Origin: Thiohalobacter sp.
GTDB taxonomy: Bacteria > Pseudomonadota > Gammaproteobacteria > DSM-19610
NCBI GenBank assembly: GCA_027010005.1
Contig: JALVCM010000057.1
Coordinates: 1-5,213 of the forward strand
Length of the DNA: 5,213 nt
Direction of reading: 5' to 3'
Shown in pieces: positions 1 through 5,213 of the stretch; positions within the stretch are counted from its first letter, which is position 1, and every line of letters starts with the position of its first letter. The translations under genes and the position numbers were made by a program. The notes under the pieces were generated by a model. That model made no database searches and was not told where the DNA came from. It worked only from the letters and a program-made list of their open reading frames with translations.

Positions 1-277
1 CGTGGTCGAGCAGGGTTTTGAGGCGGTGTCGCTTCATGCCCGTGATACAGGCATCCTCGCCTTTCCAGAAGTAGCCATGGTGCACCAGCAGCAGATCGGC
101 CTGCTGTTCCACAGCCGCCTCGATCAGGGCCTGGCTGGCCGTCACACCGCTGACGATACGCGCCACCGTATCGCGCCCTTCGACCTGCAGGCCGTTCGGG
201 CAGTAGTCACGAAAACTGCCTGCCTCCAGTAAATCGTCACAATAGCGGACAAGTTCATCGCGGCCCGGCACCGGCAT
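1..277 (-). CDS. ybgI: Nif3/YbgI-like dinuclear metal-centre protein, N-terminal part (runs off left edge)
   Basis: Ninety-two codons are visible, read leftwards from an ATG at 277-275, with no stop before the window edge. The translation carries the family hallmarks: [11 protein letters not shown] at residues 25-35, [11 protein letters not shown] at 41-51 and [13 protein letters not shown] at 62-74, followed by [11 protein letters not shown] at 80-90. The two histidines of VHHG (66-67) are metal ligands in Nif3-family structures. Family members are about 250 residues, so roughly the last 160 are missing here. Nif3/YbgI proteins form toroidal hexamers with a two-metal site per subunit; their physiological role is poorly defined, with suggestions of a GTP cyclohydrolase I-like or hydrolase activity. 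An AAAGGGGA stretch sits directly before the ATG, unusually close. It would be better spaced (7 bases) for the GTG at codon 3 (271-269), so the true start may be two codons later. The gene is divergent from the AlgW-type protease, a pairing I recall from Pseudomonas. Confidence 0.93.
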   Translation of the reverse strand, partial: MPVPGRDELVRYCDDLLEAGSFRDYCPNGLQVEGRDTVARIVSGVTASQALIEAAVEQQADLLLVHHGYFWKGEDACITGMKRHRLKTLLDH

Positions 278-356
278 TCCCCTTTGAAATTGCTGAAACT
301 CGCCTTCACTCCACCGATCCGCAATAATCACGCAAACCCCGTGAAGTGATAGTTAT
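278..356. promoter_or_regulatory. Divergent promoter gap between ybgI-like gene and algW
   Basis: These 79 bases separate two genes transcribed away from each other, so at least one promoter for each should lie here or inside the neighbouring 5' ends. The stretch is more AT-rich than the flanking genes. I could not find a convincing pair of -35/-10 boxes on either strand. A TTGAAA lies at 284-289 but has no good -10 at the right distance, and TAATCA at 325-330 lacks a matching -35. Short complementary bits (CTTCAC 304-309 and GTGAAG 341-346) are too weak to call an operator. The call rests on gene arrangement only. Confidence 0.35.
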
Positions 357-1520
357 ATGAATATACGTGATACCGTTTCCTTTTTCCTGCAGGCCGCGAC
401 GGTTGGCATCGTGGCTGCCTTTCTGTTGCTGCTGTTCCGGCCGGACTGGTTTGAGCGCCAGGCACCCGTCGTCGAGGTCCAGCAGGTTGCGCCGCACACC
501 CTGACTGACCTGTCCCGCCACGCCGGCAACGGGCCGGTGTCCTATGCCGATGCAGTCGAACCTGCCGCCAAAGCCGTGGTAAATGTCTATACGGCCAAGG
601 TCATCACCCGCAAACGCCATCCCCTGCTGGACGACCCGCTGTTCCAGCAGTTCTTCGGTAACCAGCTCGGACCCCGCAAACAGCTGCAGACCAGCCTCGG
701 TTCCGGTGTCATTGTTTCAAAACAGGGCTATGTGCTGACCAACAACCATGTCATCACAGGGGCCGATGAAATCCAGGTACTGCTGCAGGACGGGCGCAGT
801 TCCAGGGCGACACTGGTCGGCGCCGACAAGGATACCGACCTTGCCGTGCTGCGCATCAAGCTGGATGACCTGCCGGTGCTCCCGCTCGGCTCGTCGGATA
901 AATTACGTGTCGGGGATGTGGCGCTGGCCATCGGTAACCCGTTCGGGGTGGGCCAGACGGTCACGCTCGGCATCATCAGTGCGACCGGTCGCAGCCAGCT
1001 GGGCATCAACCGCTATGAAGATTTTATCCAGACCGACGCCGCCATCAATCCCGGCAACTCGGGGGGCGCGCTGATCAATGCCTGGGGAGAACTGATCGGT
1101 ATCAACACGGCCATTTACAGCCGCTCGGGGGGATCACAGGGTATTGGCTTCGCTATCCCGATCAGCCTGGCGGGCAATGTCATGCAGCAGATCATCGAGC
1201 AGGGCCACGTGGAACGCGGCTGGCTGGGTATCGAGGCGCAGGATATTACGCCGCAACTGGCGGAGAGTTTCGGACTCAAAGGCACCCGCGGCATGCTGAT
1301 TGCCGGGGTACTGCGGGGTGGACCGGCGGACAAGGCCACCATTAAGCCGGGTGATGTCATTGAAAAGATCAATGGCAGGGATGTGGAAAACGCGCGCTCG
1401 GCGATGGCCTTTATCGCCCAGCTCGGCCCCAACGAAGAACTGCTGATTCAGGGCTCGCGTGACGGTGATTCATTCACACTGAAAGCGACGACCGGCCGCC
1501 GCCCCGATGTGGAGCCCTGA
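357..1520 (+). CDS. algW: DegS/AlgW-type membrane-anchored periplasmic serine endoprotease
   Basis: The protein has 387 residues, close to Pseudomonas AlgW (about 389) and longer than E. coli DegS (355). Domains in order: a single N-terminal membrane anchor at about residues 9-27 with no obvious cleavage site; a linker; a trypsin-like HtrA domain at about 60-265; and one PDZ domain at about 286-378. The catalytic triad is visible as His131 in TNNHVI, Asp161 in DTDLAVLRI and Ser235 in GNSGGAL. The PDZ peptide-binding loop is RGWLGI (287-292). A single PDZ plus a retained anchor separates it from the two-PDZ, secreted DegP/MucD group. In the family, misfolded outer-membrane protein C-termini bind the PDZ domain and switch on cleavage of the anti-sigma factor (RseA/MucA type), releasing an RpoE/AlgU sigma factor. 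Here the partner is inferred, as no rseA/mucA lies in the window. ATG 357 has only a weak upstream purine run (GAAGTGATAG), but it places the anchor correctly and an in-frame stop lies just before it. The gene ends 12 bases from the convergent tlpA-like gene. Confidence 0.95.
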   Translation: MNIRDTVSFFLQAATVGIVAAFLLLLFRPDWFERQAPVVEVQQVAPHTLTDLSRHAGNGPVSYADAVEPAAKAVVNVYTAKVITRKRHPLLDDPLFQQFFGNQLGPRKQLQTSLGSGVIVSKQGYVLTNNHVITGADEIQVLLQDGRSSRATLVGADKDTDLAVLRIKLDDLPVLPLGSSDKLRVGDVALAIGNPFGVGQTVTLGIISATGRSQLGINRYEDFIQTDAAINPGNSGGALINAWGELIGINTAIYSRSGGSQGIGFAIPISLAGNVMQQIIEQGHVERGWLGIEAQDITPQLAESFGLKGTRGMLIAGVLRGGPADKATIKPGDVIEKINGRDVENARSAMAFIAQLGPNEELLIQGSRDGDSFTLKATTGRRPDVEP

Positions 1521-1524
1521 CGCC

Positions 1525-1543
1525 CGGCCAGGCTATTTGGCCG
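1525..1543. terminator. Small hairpin between convergent algW and tlpA-like genes
   Basis: CGGCCA (1525-1530) and TGGCCG (1538-1543) form a 6-base-pair GC-rich stem with a 7-base loop. It begins 4 bases after the algW stop and covers the stop codon and last three sense codons of the tlpA-like gene on the other strand. Neither strand has a clean run of T after the stem, so it is not a textbook intrinsic terminator. It may act as a weak bidirectional terminator or 3'-end stabiliser for the two facing transcripts. Such a short stem could also be chance in GC-rich DNA. Confidence 0.3.
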
Positions 1544-2015
1544 CCGTCTCTGCCTTCTTCGAATTGATGTAGTCGTCGAGCTGCTTGCCGGTCACCGGGC
1601 CGACCTGGCGTGCTACCGGGGTACCGTCCGGCGCAATAATATAGGTTGTCGGTAAACCCGGCACCGAGCCCAGCGGGGTCGAAGCCAGTGGCTCGGAACG
1701 CAGTACCGGGTAGGTAATCATCTGCCCTTCGACAAAATCGGCGAGCTGTTGCTGACCGATATCCTCAAAATTGACACCCAGCACCACAACATCCCCGCCC
1801 TGCTGGAGGTGCCTTTCGTAAAAACTGACCAGGTCGGGAATCTCTTCCAGGCACGGCGGACACCAGGTTGCCCAGTAGTTCACGATCACCCACTTGCCCT
1901 GGTAATCAGCCAGTGAATGGGTTTTGCCCTTGAGGTCAGGAAGGCTGTAATCCACGGGTTCGGCAAACAGGGCAGTGGAAAACAGCAGGGAAAAAATCAG
2001 GGTCAGGGTGCGCAT
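1533..2015 (-). CDS. Secreted TlpA/ResA-like thioredoxin-fold thiol-disulfide oxidoreductase
   Basis: The protein has 160 residues. A Sec signal peptide is clear: MRT, a hydrophobic core at about 4-16, then LFA with probable cleavage after Ala18, leaving a soluble periplasmic domain of about 142 residues. There is no lipobox cysteine. The thioredoxin-like domain has the active site WCPPC at 51-55 (Cys52 and Cys55) after the strand WVIVNYWAT, and the cis-proline loop GLPTTYII at 120-127 (Pro122). An N-terminal DLKGKTHSLADYQGK stretch (27-41) is typical of TlpA/ResA-type AhpC/TSA-Redoxin proteins. Such proteins usually reduce disulfides in the periplasm, for example in c-type cytochrome maturation or metal-site assembly, and depend on a membrane electron donor such as DsbD/CcdA. 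None of these partners is in the window, so the substrate is unknown. The start is supported by AAGGAA (2022-2027 on this strand) 7 bases before ATG 2015-2013. The gene is divergent from fumA and convergent with algW. Confidence 0.92.
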   Translation of the reverse strand: MRTLTLIFSLLFSTALFAEPVDYSLPDLKGKTHSLADYQGKWVIVNYWATWCPPCLEEIPDLVSFYERHLQQGGDVVVLGVNFEDIGQQQLADFVEGQMITYPVLRSEPLASTPLGSVPGLPTTYIIAPDGTPVARQVGPVTGKQLDDYINSKKAETAAK

Positions 2016-2041
2016 ACAGGGTTCCTTGGGGTTCCAGGCCC

Positions 2042-2121
2042 GTCATTGCGAGCGCAGCGAAGCAATCTCAAAACGTCTGGCACGAGGCTGTGGGAGATTG
2101 CTTCGCTGCGCTCGCAATGAC
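2042..2121. repeat. 80-base palindromic dispersed repeat (MITE/REP-like), perfect 28-base arms
   Basis: The left arm 2042-2069 begins GTCATTGCGAGCGCAGCGAA. The right arm 2094-2121 ends CGCTGCGCTCGCAATGAC. The arms are exact reverse complements over all 28 bases and flank a 24-base centre (2070-2093). The element lies wholly between the tlpA-like gene and fumA. The GTCATTGCGAG...GCAATCTC core is one I recognise from general knowledge as a highly repeated intergenic palindrome in many bacterial genomes. Its translations (HCERSEAI, EIASLRSQ, DCFAALAMT) recur as spurious peptides in annotations. No transposase is encoded, and I see no clear target-site duplication at the borders. Transcribed from either strand, it would form a very stable hairpin. 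The perfect arms suggest either recent insertion or selection to keep the pairing. Confidence 0.9.
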
Positions 2122-2152
2122 AAGATACATAAACAGATCAGTGTTTCTCCAG

Positions 2153-2177
2153 ACTGCAAGTAAAACACAGTTGCAGT
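2153..2177. repeat. Short inverted repeat in fumA leader, possible operator
   Basis: ACTGCAA (2153-2159) and TTGCAGT (2171-2177) are perfect 7-base inverted copies with an 11-base spacer, so the half-site centres are 18 bases apart. That is close to two helical turns and suits a dimeric regulator. The dyad could also form a small RNA stem 5' of fumA. I cannot match it to a named regulator, and a 7-base dyad in about 100 bases can arise by chance. Confidence 0.3.
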
Positions 2178-2213
2178 TAGGACACAGCAAGCGCACATTT
2201 TGTTCCCTTTCGC

Positions 2214-2217
2214 AGGA
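2214..2217 (+). promoter_or_regulatory. fumA ribosome binding site (fixes the start at 2225)
   Basis: AGGA followed by AAA lies 7 bases before ATG 2225-2227, ideal spacing. It settles the start against the longer open frame that reaches back to an ATG at 2090 inside the palindromic repeat. Confidence 0.8.
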
Positions 2218-2224
2218 AAAGCCC

Positions 2225-3748
2225 ATGACTGTCATTGCCCAGGAAGACTTTATCCGGACCGTTGAAGGGGCATTGCAATATATCTCCTATTACCATCCGC
2301 TCGATTTTGTCCATGCCATGCACCGCGCCTGGCAGCTGGAGCAGTCGCCGGCGGCGCGCGATGCAATTGCACAGATCCTGATCAACTCGCGGATGTGCGC
2401 GGAAGGCAAGCGGCCGATCTGCCAGGACACGGGAATCGTCACGGTGTTCCTGGACATTGGCATGGACGTGCGCTGGGACGCACAGAAAAGTGTCGAGGAG
2501 ATGGTCAACGAAGGTGTGCGCCGTGCCTACCTTGACCCGGGCAATCCGTTACGCGCTTCGATTGTCGACGACCCGGCCGGTGCCCGCCGCAACACCGGCG
2601 ACAATACACCGGCCGTGATCCACAGCCGTGTGGTGGCCGGTGACAAGGTCTCCATTACGCTGGCCGCAAAAGGTGGCGGCTCGGAAAACAAGTCCCGTTT
2701 TACCATTCTGAACCCGAGTGACAGTGTGGCGGACTGGGTCGTGGACCAGGTGCCGGGCATGGGCGCCGGCTGGTGTCCGCCGGGTATCCTCGGTATCGGC
2801 ATCGGCGGCACCTCGGAGAAAGCCATGCTGCTGGCCAAGCAGTCATTGATGGCGCCCATCGATATCCATGAACTGCAACAACGCGGCCCGTCGAATACAG
2901 CCGAGGCATTGCGTCTGGAAATTCTCGAACGGGTCAACAAGCTCGGTATCGGTGCGCAGGGGCTGGGTGGCATAACTACCGTGCTCGATGTGAAAATACT
3001 CGACTACCCTACGCACGCGGCCTCCAAGCCGGTCGCCATTGTCCCCAACTGCGCGGCCACCCGGCATATCCACCTGGAACTCGATGGCAGTGGCCCGGTA
3101 TTTGCCACCCCGCCCTCGCTCGACGAGTGGCCGCAGATTCCCTGGGACCCGACCACCAGCTCGCGCCGGGTCAACCTGGACAAACTCGACGCGGCTGCCA
3201 TACGCGACTGGAAGCCGGGCGAGACCCTGCTGCTCAGCGGCCACCTGCTGACCGGTCGCGACGCGGCCCACAAGCGGATTGTCGAGACCCTGGCAAAAGG
3301 TGAAGCCCTGCCCGACGGGCTGGATTTCCACAACCGTTTTATTTACTACGTCGGGCCGGTCGACCCGATCGAGGGGGAAGCCGTTGGCCCGGCCGGCCCC
3401 ACCACTGCCACGCGCATGGACAAGTTCACCGACACCCTGCTGGAACAGACCGGCCTGATCGGCATGATCGGCAAGGCCGAGCGCGGCCCGGCAGCCATCG
3501 AATCCATCAAAAAGCACCGTGCGGTTTATCTCATTGCCACCGGCGGTGCCGCCTACCTGGTGTCGAAAGCCATCCGTGAAGCGCACGTTGTCGCCTGGCC
3601 GGAACTGGGCATGGAGGCGGTATATGAATTCAAGGTCGAGGACATGCCGGTCACGGTCGCTGTCGACAGCAACGGGGTCTCTGTCCACCAGACCGGCCCG
3701 GCGGAATGGAAGCAGCGTATTGCCGGTATCGAAATCATCACCGAATAG
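2225..3748 (+). CDS. fumA: Class I [4Fe-4S] fumarate hydratase (fumarase A type)
   Basis: The enzyme interconverts fumarate and (S)-malate in the cytoplasmic TCA cycle. It has 507 residues, the length I recall for the Pseudomonas class I enzyme; E. coli FumA/FumB are 548. The N-terminal alpha part (about 10-290) holds the three expected cluster ligands: Cys66 in PICQDTG, Cys184 in GWCPPG and Cys276 in PNCAATRH. The fourth iron stays free for substrate, as in aconitase. The C-terminal beta part (about 315-500) has TGRDAAHKR (343-351), YYVGPVDP (374-381) and GPTTATRMD (391-399). By comparison with the Leishmania enzyme, Asp68 of QDTG and Thr393 are the likely catalytic residues. Alpha and beta parts are fused in one chain, unlike the two-subunit archaeal and anaerobe forms. 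Nothing is missing, so it should be active. The cluster is expected to be sensitive to oxygen and superoxide. It is divergent from the tlpA-like gene and is followed 63 bases later by the PilZ-like gene, possibly in the same transcript, since no terminator is seen between them. Confidence 0.97.
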   Translation: MTVIAQEDFIRTVEGALQYISYYHPLDFVHAMHRAWQLEQSPAARDAIAQILINSRMCAEGKRPICQDTGIVTVFLDIGMDVRWDAQKSVEEMVNEGVRRAYLDPGNPLRASIVDDPAGARRNTGDNTPAVIHSRVVAGDKVSITLAAKGGGSENKSRFTILNPSDSVADWVVDQVPGMGAGWCPPGILGIGIGGTSEKAMLLAKQSLMAPIDIHELQQRGPSNTAEALRLEILERVNKLGIGAQGLGGITTVLDVKILDYPTHAASKPVAIVPNCAATRHIHLELDGSGPVFATPPSLDEWPQIPWDPTTSSRRVNLDKLDAAAIRDWKPGETLLLSGHLLTGRDAAHKRIVETLAKGEALPDGLDFHNRFIYYVGPVDPIEGEAVGPAGPTTATRMDKFTDTLLEQTGLIGMIGKAERGPAAIESIKKHRAVYLIATGGAAYLVSKAIREAHVVAWPELGMEAVYEFKVEDMPVTVAVDSNGVSVHQTGPAEWKQRIAGIEIITE

Positions 3749-3803
3749 TCCAGATTTGGCCTAACCTACCGATATAGAAGCCGTTAACTCCGTTACAGGA
3801 CGC

Positions 3804-3808
3804 AAGGG
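3804..3808 (+). promoter_or_regulatory. Probable ribosome binding site for the GTG-started PilZ-like gene
   Basis: AAGGG lies only 3 bases before GTG 3812-3814, and an AGGA at 3797-3800 lies 11 bases before it. Either could serve, and neither is ideally spaced. An in-frame TAA at 3785-3787 excludes any earlier start, and the next in-frame ATG is codon 51, inside the conserved-looking helical region. GTG 3812 is therefore the best start. Confidence 0.55.
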
Positions 3809-3811
3809 CAC

Positions 3812-5213
3812 GTGCAAAAACTGCAACTCACCATTCCGGCACAGGACAGGACAGGTCCGTCTATCCGCATCAAGCCACGCGAGGTACGCGACTGGCTGGA
3901 AAACCTGCCCTACCTTGACCTGCAGCGCGCGGCCAGCATCGCCAGTCAGCAACTGCGTATCATGAACCGCCAGCCCATGGCGGTCACCGCGCGCGTCGAA
4001 ACGCTGGGTGACTTTCTGAACGCCTGGCAACGGCTCAGCGCATCACTGCCGTCCAAGGCCAGTCGCAATGACGAAATCGGTGCGCTGCTGAAGCGCCTGT
4101 GCCAGGACATCTGCTTCGGCTACAAGATCATTGTTAACGACCTGGTCAATCAGAAAGCCGGTTTTATCGAAACACGCCAGCTGCCCCAGGCACTGCTCGG
4201 TGCCATTTACACCCTGGGCCTGCAACTGAGCCATTACTACAGCCACTACCAGCGTGCACCCCGCGCCCTGTGGAGTGAGTGCCTGACGCTGTACCGGTTT
4301 GCGATTGAAAATAACCGTGCCGACTACCGTGGTGAACTGCCGGGTGCCGGCAACCTGCAGCTGGACGAGTGTTTCCGCTTGACGGCATTACTTCGACAGA
4401 CCGATCCCTACCACCTTCCGACCGGTATGGTGGCCGCACTCGACCAGTATTTCCGTCATCACATGGCACTCAGCCGCATTGATACCCGGCCGGAAGATAT
4501 TGGCGTGCACCCGGGCTACCCGCTGCGTGAAACCTGGAACCCGGGCGACACCCCACCGGACCCGGCACTGGTCCTGCACCTTGACGAATTACTCGAACAA
4601 CTGGCCGGCGATATCGACAAGCTTGCCCAGTACCGGCAGGCACAGGCCGTTGGCCTGCCCTCGGACATTCCCGCTTCAACGCTGCTGCACACCTTCCGGC
4701 AGCTGCATGCACTCTGGAACACACAGCCGGACCGGAAGGCCGACCGCGAAGACACCCACGCACGTATTGAACTGGTTAACGGTCTGGACAACACCTACTG
4801 CGTCATCAACCAGGGCCGCTGCTTCGACCCCTCACTGTTTATTAACCCCGGAGCACAGGATGTCATCGATATCGGGGAACATGCAGCGCGTGAGGCCAGT
4901 GTCAATGCCCTTGCACCACCTTTCAACTGTACCAGTCTGAACCGTGGTGATGGCGGTGTCGCAGTGCGTTATCGCGGCGACCAGAGTCCCTTCCCCAAAG
5001 TAGGCCAACTGGTGGCTCTGCGCCGGCCGGATGCCGGCGCTCAAAGCAACTGGGTACTGGCCGCCTGTCGCTGGCTGGTCGAGACCGATGCCGGTAACGG
5101 CTTTGAAATGGGTCTGCAATACCTCAGCCGGGACCCACAGCCTGTGGTCATCCGTCTGCCCGACGAAACCGGTCTCGGTGGCGAATACCAGCCGGCCATT
5201 TGCGCCGTCCAGA
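3812..5213 (+). CDS. Large protein with helical N-terminal region and degenerate PilZ-like C-terminal domain (partial, runs off right edge)
   Basis: From GTG 3812 the frame stays open for 467 codons to the window end. There is no signal peptide or membrane segment, so it is probably cytoplasmic. Residues 1-300 look mainly alpha-helical: KPREVRDWLENLPYLDLQRAA at 21-41, then NRQPMAVTARVETL at 52-65 and helices through about 300. I know no enzyme motif there. Residues about 305-450 resemble the barrel of PilZ-domain proteins. RKADR (308-312) could be the RxxxR motif. IELVNGLDN (319-327) and the LNRGDGGVAVRY stretch (376-387) resemble the family's second motif, but with Gly379 where Ser is usual. 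VGQLVALR (397-404) and the ACRWLVET...FEMGLQYLS strands (418-439) match the closing PilZ strands. I recall similar uncharacterised proteins in gammaproteobacteria, but this is from memory. c-di-GMP binding is possible but doubtful, given the altered second motif and the long gap between motifs. Co-transcription with fumA is plausible. Confidence 0.72.
   Translation, partial: MQKLQLTIPAQDRTGPSIRIKPREVRDWLENLPYLDLQRAASIASQQLRIMNRQPMAVTARVETLGDFLNAWQRLSASLPSKASRNDEIGALLKRLCQDICFGYKIIVNDLVNQKAGFIETRQLPQALLGAIYTLGLQLSHYYSHYQRAPRALWSECLTLYRFAIENNRADYRGELPGAGNLQLDECFRLTALLRQTDPYHLPTGMVAALDQYFRHHMALSRIDTRPEDIGVHPGYPLRETWNPGDTPPDPALVLHLDELLEQLAGDIDKLAQYRQAQAVGLPSDIPASTLLHTFRQLHALWNTQPDRKADREDTHARIELVNGLDNTYCVINQGRCFDPSLFINPGAQDVIDIGEHAAREASVNALAPPFNCTSLNRGDGGVAVRYRGDQSPFPKVGQLVALRRPDAGAQSNWVLAACRWLVETDAGNGFEMGLQYLSRDPQPVVIRLPDETGLGGEYQPAICAVQ

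Larger units (their letters stand above)
2122..2224 (+). promoter_or_regulatory. fumA leader and probable promoter region
   Basis: These 103 bases run from the end of the palindromic repeat to the fumA start and are clearly AT-richer than the coding DNA. A promoter is expected here because the upstream neighbour is divergent. I found no strong -35/-10 pair. ATGACA at 2117-2122 (partly in the repeat arm) resembles a -35 box, but what lies 17-18 bases on is a poor -10. TTGCAG at 2171-2176 followed by CACATT at 2194-2199 is a weak alternative. The tlpA-like gene's promoter would be on the other strand in the same gap or within the repeat. Confidence 0.35.

Noticed and set aside
2..232. Plus-strand open frame of 76 codons at the left edge
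   Set aside because: It is antisense to the Nif3/YbgI-like gene, whose conserved motifs are unambiguous on the minus strand.
284..323. Possible sigma-E-type promoter upstream of algW (TGAAACT at 294-300, then TCCGC at 318-322)
   Set aside because: The spacing is near that expected, but both boxes deviate too far from the GGAACTT/TCTGA-type consensus to call.
1917..2163. Two small plus-strand open frames (1917-2120 and 1975-2163)
   Set aside because: They run antisense to the tlpA start and through the palindromic repeat. Their C-termini (EIASLRSQ, HCERSEAI) are the typical false translations of that repeat.
2527..2973. Open frame of 148 codons on the minus strand inside fumA
   Set aside because: Antisense shadow of the fumarase alpha region, with low-complexity Pro/Ser/Arg-rich translation and no family resemblance.
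2843..3688. Open frame of 281 codons on the minus strand inside fumA
   Set aside because: It is fully antisense to a complete fumarase with all catalytic residues. Long antisense frames are common in GC-rich genes, its translation has no recognisable motif, and no ribosome site was evident.
3771..3778. TATAG-like -10 box upstream of the PilZ-like gene
   Set aside because: No -35 element lies at a workable distance; the nearest TTGGCC is only about 11 bases away.
4479..4940. Open frame of 153 codons on the plus strand, another frame of the PilZ-like gene
   Set aside because: It overlaps the 467-codon frame that carries the PilZ-like features. Its translation is Thr/Ser/Arg-rich and looks like an out-of-frame read.
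1..5213. Defence, phage, CRISPR, toxin-antitoxin, tRNA or rRNA content
   Set aside because: All coding regions are accounted for by housekeeping-type families. No spaced direct repeats, integrase, or stable RNA gene signatures were seen on either strand.

Overview
The window reads as a chromosomal segment of a GC-rich gammaproteobacterium. The protease and fumarase closely resemble the Pseudomonas-type AlgW and 507-residue FumA as I remember them, and the Nif3-like gene beside AlgW is also a gammaproteobacterial arrangement. The codon choice and the last gene would fit a Chromatiales/Ectothiorhodospiraceae-like or pseudomonad-like organism. I cannot fix the genus from sequence alone. Nearly all of the window is coding, and the longest gap between genes is 209 bases.

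Layout from left to right. (1) The 5' part of a Nif3/YbgI-like dinuclear-metal protein is on the minus strand and runs off the left edge. (2) It is divergent from a DegS/AlgW-type membrane-anchored periplasmic serine protease on the plus strand (357-1520), with a short shared promoter gap. (3) A secreted TlpA-like thioredoxin is on the minus strand (1533-2015). It is convergent with the protease, with only 12 bases between the two stop codons and a small hairpin there. (4) The gap between tlpA and the next gene holds a perfect 80-base palindromic repeat (2042-2121, two 28-base arms), which looks like a dispersed MITE/REP-type element. It is followed by about 100 bases of leader. (5) A complete class I [4Fe-4S] fumarate hydratase (fumA) is on the plus strand (2225-3748). 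(6) 63 bases downstream, starting at GTG 3812, lies a large protein with an all-helical N-terminal part and a degenerate PilZ-like C-terminal barrel. It is open at the right edge.

Functionally this is a mosaic of housekeeping genes. There is envelope stress proteolysis (AlgW starts the anti-sigma cascade that frees an RpoE/AlgU-type sigma factor), periplasmic thiol-disulfide exchange (TlpA), the TCA cycle (FumA) and a likely c-di-GMP-related or structural PilZ-like protein. AlgW and TlpA both act in the periplasm, but nothing in the sequence links them in one pathway. I see no phage, CRISPR, toxin-antitoxin or defence module and no new multi-gene system. The parts most worth a second look are the palindromic repeat between tlpA and fumA, the inverted repeat in the fumA leader, and the unusual PilZ-like protein.
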